From: Bacteroidota bacterium
Lineage (GTDB): Bacteria > Bacteroidota > Bacteroidia > Flavobacteriales > Schleiferiaceae
Reading direction: 5' to 3'
Assembly: GCA_003023665.1 (NCBI GenBank)
Contig: PXYR01000114.1
Coordinates: forward strand, 1-5,529
DNA: 5,529 nucleotides
The notes under the pieces are model-generated. The model was not told the DNA's origin. It did not search any database and worked only from the letters and a program-made list of their open reading frames with translations. The translations under genes were made by a program, and so were the position numbers. Below, in pieces: positions 1 through 5,529 of this stretch. How positions within the stretch are numbered: position 1 is the stretch's first letter; each line of letters starts with the position of its first letter.

Positions 1-1092
1 GCTCAAGATTTCTTGGAACTTTGGGGTACCGACCACGTGGAAATTTATGTAGGAAACGCTAAACAAAGTGCTTACTATTTCAAAACTGCCTTTGGCTTTC
101 AAGAGGTTGCTTATGCGGGATTGGAAACCGGATTGAGCGATCGTACTTCCTATGTACTGCAACAAGATAAAATTCGCCTAGTCATCACTTCTTCCATGGT
201 GAAGGATGGTGATATTAACAGACACCTCAATGAACATGGCGATGGTGTGAAATTTGTTGCCCTGTGGGTGCCCGATGCCGCTAAAGCCTTCAATGAAACC
301 ACCAAGCGCGGTGCCAAGCCTTTCCAAGAACCCAAAGTGATGGAAGATGCCAACGGAAGAGTGGTTACCTCAGGAATATACACCTACGGTGAGACTGTAC
401 ACATGTTTGTGGAACGCAACGATTACGATGGTCCTTTCTTACCTGGCTATGTAGCGCGAAGCCCGAAGTACCAACCGCCTCCTGTTGGTCTTAAATATAT
501 TGACCATATGGTGGGTAATGTAGATTGGGGACAAATGAATACGTGGGTAAAATTCTATGCCGAAGTCATGGGGTTTTCACAAATCATCTCGTTTGATGAT
601 AAAGATATCTCTACGGAGTATACTGCCTTAATGTCTAAGGTAATGTCCAATGGGAACGGCAGAATTAAGTTTCCCATCAATGAGCCAGCAGAAGGCAAGA
701 AACGTTCCCAAATTGAAGAATACATTAACTTTTACAATGGTGCCGGAGTTCAGCATTTAGCGCTAGCCACGGATAATATTATTCACACCATTCACGAACT
801 TCGAGAAAGAGGTGTTGAATTCTTAGACGTCCCTGATACGTATTATGATGACTTAAAAGATCGGGTCGGCGCTATTGACGAAGACATGAATGTGCTTAAG
901 AGGTATAAAATTTTGGTTGACCGGGATGACGAAGGCTATTTATTACAACTATTTACAAAACCACTGATGGATAGACCAACGGTATTTATTGAAATCATTC
1001 AACGAAAAGGCGCAACAAGCTTTGGCAAAGGAAACTTCAAAGCGTTATTTGAAGCCATAGAAAGAGAACAAGAACATAGAGGTACATTATAA
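1..1092 (+). CDS. hppD: 4-hydroxyphenylpyruvate dioxygenase (5'-truncated by window edge)
   Basis: This Fe(II)-dependent, cytosolic enzyme converts 4-hydroxyphenylpyruvate plus O2 to homogentisate and CO2, the second step of tyrosine catabolism. The reading frame is open from base 1 (A-Q-D-F-L-E-L-W-G-T-D), so the TTG at 13 is not a credible start. The true start should lie roughly 20 codons upstream, judging from family length. Two vicinal-oxygen-chelate domains are visible, about residues 8-136 and 166-339 of the visible protein. The expected iron ligands are present: His169 (YIDHMVG, nt 505-507), His252 (GVQHLAL, nt 754-756) and Glu331 (FIEIIQR, nt 991-993). The C-terminal helix has the family's FGKGNFKALFEAIEREQE motif. 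The gene is followed after 20 bp by fumarylacetoacetase, which fits a tyrosine-degradation operon. The related hydroxymandelate synthase is less likely given the C-terminal motif and the neighbours. The symbol hpd is also used. Confidence 0.97.
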   Translation, partial: AQDFLELWGTDHVEIYVGNAKQSAYYFKTAFGFQEVAYAGLETGLSDRTSYVLQQDKIRLVITSSMVKDGDINRHLNEHGDGVKFVALWVPDAAKAFNETTKRGAKPFQEPKVMEDANGRVVTSGIYTYGETVHMFVERNDYDGPFLPGYVARSPKYQPPPVGLKYIDHMVGNVDWGQMNTWVKFYAEVMGFSQIISFDDKDISTEYTALMSKVMSNGNGRIKFPINEPAEGKKRSQIEEYINFYNGAGVQHLALATDNIIHTIHELRERGVEFLDVPDTYYDDLKDRVGAIDEDMNVLKRYKILVDRDDEGYLLQLFTKPLMDRPTVFIEIIQRKGATSFGKGNFKALFEAIEREQEHRGTL

Positions 1093-1112
1093 CCTAAACA
1101 CAGAAGTATTTC

Positions 1113-2393
1113 ATGAACCTAACAGCAAACGATCCTTCTAGAAAAAGTTGGATTCCTGTTCCATCAGGAAGCGATTTCCCTATTCAAAATTTACCTTTTG
1201 GTGTATTTATTCCTGAGGATGATATTATTACTACCGGAACTAGAATTGGAGATACCGCCATTGATTTAAGCGTATTACATCAGCTAGGATATTTTGAAGG
1301 TATAGACCTTCCTGATGATGTTTTCTTACAAGACACTCTTAATGATTTCATAGCCTTAGGACGGCCCATTTGGCGGTCTGTTCGCAACAGGCTGGCTGAA
1401 CTATTTGATGAAGGAAATACAACGATCAAGAATAACGTTGCACATCAAAACAAGGCATTATTCCCTGTAAGTCAAGTACAGATGTTAATGCCTGTATTTG
1501 TTCAAGACTACACCGATTTCTATAGTTCAATAGAGCATGCTACCAACGTGGGTAAAATGTTTAGAGACCCTGAGAATGCGTTGCTACCAAATTGGAAGCA
1601 CATTCCTGTGGGCTACCATGGAAGAAGCTCTTCTATTGTTATTAGTGGTGTAGACCTGCACCGTCCAAAGGGACAACGAATGGCACCGGGGGCTGTGTCA
1701 CCTACTTTTGGACCTAGTGTACGCATGGACTTTGAATTGGAGTTAGCATTTATCACTGGAGAAGGGAAACCAATGGGCCATAGAATTAAAGCGAACGAAG
1801 CAGATGAATTCATCTTTGGAATGGTGCTCTTTAATGACTGGAGCGCTCGTGATATTCAAAAATGGGAATATGTACCGCTTGGACCTTTTCTGGGAAAGAA
1901 CTTCGGTTCAAGCATCAGTCCATGGGTGGTCACCATGGATGCCTTAGAGCCGTATAAAGTTCCAGGCCCGATTCAAGATCCTCCAGTACTCCCATATTTA
2001 CGTACAGAAGGGGAAAATAATTTTGACATTAAGCTTGAGGTAGAATTGGCCCCAGAAAATAAAGAAGGAACTGTAATCTCACGCTCCAACTACAAATACA
2101 TGTATTGGAACCAACGTCAGCAATTAGCGCATCATACGGTAAACGGATGTAACATTAATGCAGGAGACATGATGGCTTCAGGGACAATATCTGGTAAGTC
2201 CAAAGACAGCTACGGCTCAATGCTTGAACTGAGTTGGGCAGGAAAAGAACCTATTACTTTAGATACTGGTGAGCACAGAACTTTTATTGAAGACGGCGAT
2301 ACCGTGACCATGAGAGGACATTGCGATAATGGTGAAATCCGTATTGGTTTTGGTGAAGTTAGCACAAAGCTTCTTCCCGCCATTGAAGAATAA
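1113..2393 (+). CDS. fahA: Fumarylacetoacetase (fumarylacetoacetate hydrolase)
   Basis: This enzyme hydrolyses fumarylacetoacetate to fumarate and acetoacetate, the last ring-derived step of tyrosine degradation. At 426 residues it is close to the mammalian enzyme (419). Known catalytic and metal-binding positions of mouse FAH map with a constant offset of +9: Asp135 and His142 (TDFYSSIEHA), Glu208 and Glu210 (FELELAF), Asp242 (LFNDWSARD) and Lys262 (FLGKNFG). Arg151, Tyr137, Tyr168, Arg246 and Gln249 are also conserved. The N-terminal SH3-like domain (about 1-125) contains SDFPIQNLPFGVF, typical of the full-length two-domain class rather than the short FAH-fold hydratases. ATG 1113 is chosen because the N-terminus aligns with the family; only a weak purine stretch (AGAAG, 1102-1106) precedes it. 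The 20-bp gap after hppD suggests co-transcription. Confidence 0.97.
   Translation: MNLTANDPSRKSWIPVPSGSDFPIQNLPFGVFIPEDDIITTGTRIGDTAIDLSVLHQLGYFEGIDLPDDVFLQDTLNDFIALGRPIWRSVRNRLAELFDEGNTTIKNNVAHQNKALFPVSQVQMLMPVFVQDYTDFYSSIEHATNVGKMFRDPENALLPNWKHIPVGYHGRSSSIVISGVDLHRPKGQRMAPGAVSPTFGPSVRMDFELELAFITGEGKPMGHRIKANEADEFIFGMVLFNDWSARDIQKWEYVPLGPFLGKNFGSSISPWVVTMDALEPYKVPGPIQDPPVLPYLRTEGENNFDIKLEVELAPENKEGTVISRSNYKYMYWNQRQQLAHHTVNGCNINAGDMMASGTISGKSKDSYGSMLELSWAGKEPITLDTGEHRTFIEDGDTVTMRGHCDNGEIRIGFGEVSTKLLPAIEE
1802..1815 (+). repeat. Perfect 14-bp palindrome centred on GAATTC (fahA)
   Basis: AGATGAATTCATCT reads identically on both strands. It encodes D-E-F-I in fumarylacetoacetase, upstream of the catalytic Asp242 segment. 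Confidence 0.45.
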
Positions 2394-2416
2394 CGTTCAA
2401 CTTTAGGACTAACGAA

Positions 2417-2453
2417 GACGGCGTAAAAAGGGCTTTTTTCATACCTTTTCGTC
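2417..2453 (+). other. Imperfect stem-loop in the fahA-scoA spacer
   Basis: The 79-bp spacer between fahA and scoA can fold weakly. GACG (2417-2420) pairs with CGTC (2450-2453) and AAAAGG (2426-2431) pairs with CCTTTT (2444-2449), with a 5-nt bulge and a 12-nt loop. A competing AAAAA/TTTTT pairing lies inside it. No T-run follows, so it is not a standard intrinsic terminator. It could be a processing or attenuation element, or chance. TACCTTTT (2442-2449) is one base off the Bacteroidota -7 consensus TAnnTTTG, but no TTG lies at the right distance upstream. Confidence 0.2.
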
Positions 2454-2472
2454 GACCATAATAATCCAATAT

Positions 2473-3192
2473 ATGTCACAGAATAATTATATCTCCAAGG
2501 TTGTAGCAGATGCTCATGAAGCGCTAGAAGGATTGGAAGATAATATGACCGTAATGTTTGGTGGATTTGGACTTTGCGGTATTCCGGAAAATTCAATTGC
2601 TGCTATTCGAGATAAAGGCACCACAGGAATCACGTGTATTTCCAATAATGCAGGAGTTGACGATTTTGGCTTGGGCCTGCTGCTACATACTAGGCAGATA
2701 AAAAAAATGATTGCCTCTTATGTAGGAGAAAACGATGAATTTGAGCGACAGATGCTTAGTGGTGAACTTGAAGTGGACCTTGTCCCTCAAGGAACTTTAG
2801 CCGAACGCTGCCGAGCAGCGGGCGCAGGAATTCCTGCGTTTTTCACTCCCGCAGGATATGGAACGGAAGTAGCGGAAGGCAAGGAAGTTCGTGAATTCAA
2901 TGGGAAGCCTCACATTCTAGAACATGCTTTTGATGCTCCATTCGCTTTTGTAAAAGCTTGGAAAGGAGATAAAGCAGGGAATTTGGTTTTCAAGGGGACC
3001 GCGAGAAACTTTAACCCCATGATGGCTATGGCAGGAAAAATCACAGTTGTGGAAGTTGAAGAACTTGTAGAGGTGGGAGAACTTGATCCAAACAGCATTC
3101 ATGTGCCAGGCATTTTTGTGCAACGCATTTTTGAAGGCAAGGGTTATGAAAAAAGAATTGAACAACGCACTGTACGTGCCAAAGCTGAATAA
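2473..3192 (+). CDS. scoA: Succinyl-CoA:3-ketoacid CoA-transferase, subunit A
   Basis: This is the alpha subunit of a class I CoA-transferase, which with subunit B moves CoA from succinyl-CoA to acetoacetate to give acetoacetyl-CoA and succinate in the cytosol. The 239 residues are the usual length for a stand-alone A subunit. CoA-transferase signature 1 is present at residues 23-38 (DNMTVMFGGFGLCGIP). Further family motifs are SNNAG (57-61), QGTLAER (106-112) and IPAFFTPAGYGT (120-131). ATG 2473 gives the expected N-terminus; no Shine-Dalgarno is evident. Downstream of fahA, whose product is acetoacetate, the likely substrate is acetoacetate rather than 3-oxoadipate. The PcaI-type 3-oxoadipate transferase is the main alternative within the family. 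The gene contains an internal hairpin cluster followed by T5 at 2806-2843. Confidence 0.95.
   Translation: MSQNNYISKVVADAHEALEGLEDNMTVMFGGFGLCGIPENSIAAIRDKGTTGITCISNNAGVDDFGLGLLLHTRQIKKMIASYVGENDEFERQMLSGELEVDLVPQGTLAERCRAAGAGIPAFFTPAGYGTEVAEGKEVREFNGKPHILEHAFDAPFAFVKAWKGDKAGNLVFKGTARNFNPMMAMAGKITVVEVEELVEVGELDPNSIHVPGIFVQRIFEGKGYEKRIEQRTVRAKAE
2806..2843 (+). repeat. Tandem hairpins plus T-run inside scoA (terminator-like)
   Basis: CGCTGC (2806-2811) and GCAGCG (2815-2820) form a 6-bp stem with a 3-nt loop. Two bases later comes a perfect 16-bp palindrome (2823-2838) centred on GGAATTCC, which in RNA would give a CGCAGG/CCTGCG stem with an AATT loop. Five T residues (2839-2843) follow directly. 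The shape matches an intrinsic terminator, but the bases encode the conserved G-A-G-I-P-A-F-F of the subunit, so coding constraint may be the whole explanation. The structure is certain; any function is not. Confidence 0.45.
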
Positions 3193-3194
3193 CT

Positions 3195-3857
3195 ATGGGG
3201 TTGAATAAAGATCAAATTGCTCAGCGAATAGCACAAGAACTAAGAGACGGCTGGTACGTGAATTTAGGTATTGGAATCCCCACGTTGGTAGCCAATCACA
3301 TCCCTCAAGGAATTAATATAGAATTCCAAAGTGAGAATGGCATTTTGGGAATGGGTCCTTTCCCTGTGGAAGGTGAAGAAGATGCCGATCTAATTAATGC
3401 AGGGAAACAGACTATTACCGCATTACCCGGTGCCTCTTTCTTTTCTAGTGCCACAAGTTTTGCCATGATTCGCGGACAACACGTTCAGCTCACTGTTCTA
3501 GGTGCCATGGAGGTAAGCGATGGCGGAGATATAGCCAATTGGAAAATTCCAGGAAGAATGGTAAAAGGTATGGGTGGTGCAATGGATCTAGTGGCCTCTG
3601 CAGATAATATCATTGTTGCCATGCAACATACCAATAGACGCGGTGAAAGTAAATTGTTATCCTCTTGCACTCTTCCTTTGACCGGTGTAGCCTGCGTAAA
3701 GAAAATAGTAACCGATTTAGCAGTGCTTGAGGTAGACCCGGACAAAGGTTTCGTATTGCTTGAAAGAGCCCCAGGAGTTTCTGTGGAAGAAATTCAAGAG
3801 AAAACTGCAGGTCGCCTAGTGGTTGAAGGTGATGTGCCAGAAATGTCTATTGATTAA
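3195..3857 (+). CDS. scoB: Succinyl-CoA:3-ketoacid CoA-transferase, subunit B
   Basis: This is the beta subunit carrying the catalytic glutamate that forms the enzyme-CoA thioester. CoA-transferase signature 2 is visible as QSENG (45-49), with Glu47 as the predicted nucleophile. Other family motifs are NLGIGIPT (23-30), the GAMEVSDGGDIANW stretch (103-116) and KGMGGAMDL (124-132). The 220-residue length is normal for a separate B subunit. ATG 3195 lies only 2 bp after the scoA stop, so the two subunits are almost certainly translationally coupled, as expected for an obligate heteromer. The stop codon (TAA, 3855-3857) is immediately followed by the ATG of the next gene. In this pathway it would pass acetoacetate from fumarylacetoacetase to central metabolism as acetoacetyl-CoA. 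Confidence 0.95.
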   Translation: MGLNKDQIAQRIAQELRDGWYVNLGIGIPTLVANHIPQGINIEFQSENGILGMGPFPVEGEEDADLINAGKQTITALPGASFFSSATSFAMIRGQHVQLTVLGAMEVSDGGDIANWKIPGRMVKGMGGAMDLVASADNIIVAMQHTNRRGESKLLSSCTLPLTGVACVKKIVTDLAVLEVDPDKGFVLLERAPGVSVEEIQEKTAGRLVVEGDVPEMSID

Positions 3858-4922
3858 ATGGACAAATTCAATATTACCTCTACACCAGGTTTTGCACATG
3901 AGCTTTATTCTGCCCAAGCCACACTTTTAGTGAGTACCTATCAAGCGGGTAGAGTTTTCATCGTTTCCTCGCTTGACGGCAATACATTGGATATCATGCC
4001 GGTCCGCTTCCGAAAGCCTATGGGCATTTCTATTCGGGATAATAAGTTGGCGATTGCCACATTGAACCGAATCGAGATTTACGCAAAAAATGATATAATT
4101 GGAAAAAATGCTCCATTCTCCTTTCAGAAATACGATGACTTTTATGTGCCACGAATTAGCTATATAAGCGGAGCACTAGACTTGCACGACATTCATTTGC
4201 ATTCAAAAGGTGTATTCGCTATAAACACTCAATTCAACTGCATCAGCTCGTTCTCCGTAGATTATAACTTTACTCCAAGATGGGCGCCAACATTTATAGA
4301 TTCGATTGTGCCTGAAGACAGGTGCCATTTAAATGGAATGGCTGTAGAAAATGATCAGCCAAAATACGTCACAGCCTTAGGAAAAGGAAATGCTCTAAAC
4401 AGCTGGAGAGATGGAATTACGGATAAGGGAATTATAATTGATGTATCAAAAAATAAAATCGTAGCAGAAGATCTTGCCATGCCACACTCGCCAAGAATAT
4501 ATAATGGCGATGTCTATTTTTTACAAAGTGCTTCTGGTATTATTAGCAGGCTAAATAAAACGAAAGGAATCATTGAAAATGTGGGTGAGACTGAAGCTTT
4601 TTCTCGAGGTTTGACCAAGTTCAATAATCTCCTTGCCATTGGCCGATCCAAGGCTAGAGAAAGCAGTTCAACTTTTAAAAAGCTTCCAACTCATATCAGG
4701 AACAAACAAGCTGGAATAGATTTAGTCGACTTCAATACTGGTCAGATAATAGAACGGTTTCATTTCGGTTCAATCGTTGACGAAATTTTTGATGTTCAAG
4801 TGCTTATTGGAGGTCGAATTGGAATGTATGGGTTAGAAGGTGAACATGGCTATGAACCCATAACTACACCGCAATCGTCTTTTTGGAGAAAATTGAACGA
4901 CGAAAACATTTTACCGAAATAG
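3858..4922 (+). CDS. TIGR03032/DUF4915 family protein of unknown function
   Basis: The biochemical role is unknown. The 354-residue protein is recognised by family motifs in order: STYQAGRVF (26-34), KYDDFYVPRISY (91-102), DLHDIHL (108-114), EDRCHLNGMAV (153-163), YVTALG (170-175), WRDG (183-186), MPHSPR (208-213), SRGLT (249-253) and DLVDFNTGQII (288-298). The many short beta-rich repeats, with G-D/N turns and I/L-x-I strands, suggest a beta-propeller-like fold (inference). There is no signal peptide or membrane segment, so a cytosolic location is likely. The ATG abuts the scoB stop with zero spacing, which implies translational coupling and expression with the tyrosine operon. By eye it seems slightly more A+T-rich than the upstream enzyme genes. 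The conserved His, Cys, Asp and Arg positions (R155-C156-H157; H210-S-P-R213) could form a ligand site. Family assignment is fairly confident; function is not. Confidence 0.88.
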   Translation: MDKFNITSTPGFAHELYSAQATLLVSTYQAGRVFIVSSLDGNTLDIMPVRFRKPMGISIRDNKLAIATLNRIEIYAKNDIIGKNAPFSFQKYDDFYVPRISYISGALDLHDIHLHSKGVFAINTQFNCISSFSVDYNFTPRWAPTFIDSIVPEDRCHLNGMAVENDQPKYVTALGKGNALNSWRDGITDKGIIIDVSKNKIVAEDLAMPHSPRIYNGDVYFLQSASGIISRLNKTKGIIENVGETEAFSRGLTKFNNLLAIGRSKARESSSTFKKLPTHIRNKQAGIDLVDFNTGQIIERFHFGSIVDEIFDVQVLIGGRIGMYGLEGEHGYEPITTPQSSFWRKLNDENILPK

Positions 4923-4928
4923 GTTAAA

Positions 4929-4964
4929 TTGAAACATTCACTGTATACATTTCTCTTATATTTA
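4929..4964 (+). promoter_or_regulatory. Candidate Bacteroidota-type promoter upstream of the lipoprotein gene
   Basis: The 60-bp AT-rich spacer has two one-mismatch matches to the -7 element TAnnTTTG: TACATTTC (4946-4953) and TATATTTA (4957-4964). A TTG that could serve as a -33 element sits at 4929-4931. The spacings from it (14 and 25 nt) both fall outside the usual 17-23 nt, so the call is weak. The spacer, with no terminator seen, leaves open whether the lipoprotein gene is read separately or as a tail of the operon. Confidence 0.3.
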
Positions 4965-4982
4965 ACATAAATCAATATCATC

Positions 4983-5390
4983 ATGACTAAGCCTTACGTA
5001 AAACCAATGTCATTTGTAGGAGTAGCAGCTGTAGCGTTAACGGCAACAGGTTGCTCTACCTATGAAGAAGGACCTTCATCAAGTTTAATTTCAAAAAACA
5101 ACAGACTTTGCCGTGAATGGCAAATTGATGAATATAATGGTCAAAGCTCCTCCGCATACGATACTAGTTTGGAATTCCAAAAAGACGGGGATTTTAAGTT
5201 AACATCCACGTATTATGGGTACACCTATACTTACAGCTACAGTTGGATGTGGAAGGACGATAAATCAGGTGTTTATATTACCTCCAATTCAGACACCCTT
5301 CTTTCTTTCGACATTAATAGACTGACGACGGACGAATTGTGGTTTACCGATATGGACAATAACGATATTAAATGTATCGCAATCGATTAA
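4983..5390 (+). CDS. Small lipoprotein with lipocalin-like domain
   Basis: This is a 135-residue predicted lipoprotein. The N-terminus has Lys3 and Lys7, a hydrophobic core (about 10-22) and a lipobox A21-T22-G23-C24, so signal peptidase II should cut before Cys24. Glu28 and Glu29, at +4 and +5 of the mature protein, resemble the acidic surface-export signal described for Bacteroidota lipoproteins, so it may face outward (inference). The mature part has the layout of the Bacteroidota lipocalin-like/DUF5004-type proteins: a REW near the start (44-46), a LEFQKDGDFKL strand-turn, a Tyr-rich hairpin, and a late RLTTDELWFTD strand. Cys43 and Cys131 could form a disulfide linking the ends of the domain. 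ATG 4983 is the start giving a proper signal peptide; no Shine-Dalgarno is seen. Ligand and role are unknown, and no link to tyrosine catabolism is evident. Confidence 0.8.
   Translation: MTKPYVKPMSFVGVAAVALTATGCSTYEEGPSSSLISKNNRLCREWQIDEYNGQSSSAYDTSLEFQKDGDFKLTSTYYGYTYTYSYSWMWKDDKSGVYITSNSDTLLSFDINRLTTDELWFTDMDNNDIKCIAID
5168..5181 (+). repeat. Perfect 14-bp palindrome centred on GAATTC (lipoprotein gene)
   Basis: TTTGGAATTCCAAA reads identically on both strands and lies in the lipoprotein coding region, where it encodes L-E-F-Q. It is one of four such palindromes in the window. Confidence 0.45.
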
Positions 5391-5398
5391 ACGATCGC

Positions 5399-5529
5399 TT
5401 AATTAGTGGCATTTTGCAGCGTACCCATTAACTGGTACAAAGCTATTTGAGCATTTACTGCGCGGAATTCCGCGGAAGATTTCCCATTCTCTGCTGCCAA
5501 CCATGCCAATTGAGCTTGGCGCTGTTCCA
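5399..5529 (-). CDS. C-terminal end of a minus-strand gene, possibly TolC-like outer-membrane efflux protein (partial)
   Basis: On the minus strand a frame is open from the right window edge to a TAA at 5399-5401, giving 42 residues and no start in view. The segment is Ala/Gln-rich and helical in character, with L-A-W-L-A-A-E-N-G then AQIALYQLMGT and a short polar tail. An A-x-I-A-L-Y-x-x-x-G ending is reminiscent of the last periplasmic helix of outer-membrane efflux (TolC/NodT-type) proteins, which often end in a VALYKALGG-like motif. The match is short, so family assignment is tentative. The coding call rests on the composition and on its convergent, closely spaced position next to the lipoprotein gene; other frames here are also open over part of this short stretch. 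Confidence 0.5.
   Translation of the reverse strand, partial: EQRQAQLAWLAAENGKSSAEFRAVNAQIALYQLMGTLQNATN
5461..5474 (+). repeat. Perfect 14-bp palindrome centred on GAATTC (3' end of the minus-strand ORF)
   Basis: CGCGGAATTCCGCG reads identically on both strands and is markedly GC-rich for its surroundings. In the minus-strand ORF it falls on A-E-F-R. As RNA it could form a 5-bp GC-rich stem closed by an AATT loop. Confidence 0.45.

Noticed and set aside
13..15. TTG as the true start of the dioxygenase
   Set aside because: The frame continues to base 1 with family-typical residues (A-Q-D-F-L), so the gene is cut by the window edge.
2425..2439. AAAAAGGGCTTTTTT as an intrinsic terminator after fahA
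   Set aside because: The stem is only A-T pairs with a tiny loop and no T-run downstream of a GC-rich stem, so it is too weak to call.
2210..2596. 128-residue open frame on the minus strand spanning the fahA 3' end, the spacer and the scoA 5' end
   Set aside because: It overlaps two well-supported enzyme genes in antisense, has no recognisable motif and covers their conserved coding sequence. It looks like a shadow frame.
5387..5402. TTAAACGATCGCTTAA near-palindrome between the convergent stop codons as a bidirectional terminator
   Set aside because: It has one mismatched pair, a CGATCG centre that leaves too small a loop for a stable hairpin, and no proper T-run. It mostly reflects the two facing TAA stop codons.
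5404..5529. Plus-strand open frame running to the right edge
   Set aside because: It has no plausible start near its beginning and no recognisable motif, and it overlaps the better-looking minus-strand frame.

Overview
The window looks like a bacterial chromosome segment, most likely Bacteroidota (Flavobacteriia/Cytophagia-like). This is inferred from moderate-to-low GC, tight co-directional genes with poor or absent Shine-Dalgarno sequences, the style of the encoded proteins, a Bacteroidota-type lipoprotein with acidic residues just after the lipobox cysteine, and candidate -7 elements resembling TAnnTTTG. No RNA gene, insertion sequence or CRISPR array was seen.

Positions 1-3857 hold four genes for the lower part of tyrosine/phenylalanine catabolism, all on the + strand. 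They are a 5'-truncated 4-hydroxyphenylpyruvate dioxygenase (1-1092), fumarylacetoacetase (1113-2393), and the two subunits of a succinyl-CoA:3-ketoacid CoA-transferase (2473-3192 and 3195-3857). The dioxygenase makes homogentisate. Fumarylacetoacetase splits fumarylacetoacetate into fumarate and acetoacetate. The CoA-transferase activates that acetoacetate to acetoacetyl-CoA at the expense of succinyl-CoA. The two intermediate enzymes, homogentisate 1,2-dioxygenase and maleylacetoacetate isomerase, are not in the window.

Directly abutting the CoA-transferase B stop codon (TAA then ATG, no gap) is a 354-residue protein of the TIGR03032/DUF4915 family (3858-4922), whose function is unknown. 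Its place at the end of a tyrosine-degradation operon is the most unusual gene-level feature here.

After a 60-bp AT-rich spacer that may carry a promoter, a small lipoprotein with a lipocalin-like mature domain is encoded (4983-5390). It converges, with only 8 bp between stop codons, on the 3' end of a minus-strand gene that runs off the right edge (5399-5529). That gene is possibly an outer-membrane efflux (TolC-like) protein.

Beyond genes, four perfect 14-16 bp palindromes occur at 1802-1815, 2823-2838, 5168-5181 and 5461-5474. All are centred on GAATTC but have different self-complementary flanks. One of them sits beside a second hairpin and is followed by five T residues inside the CoA-transferase A gene.
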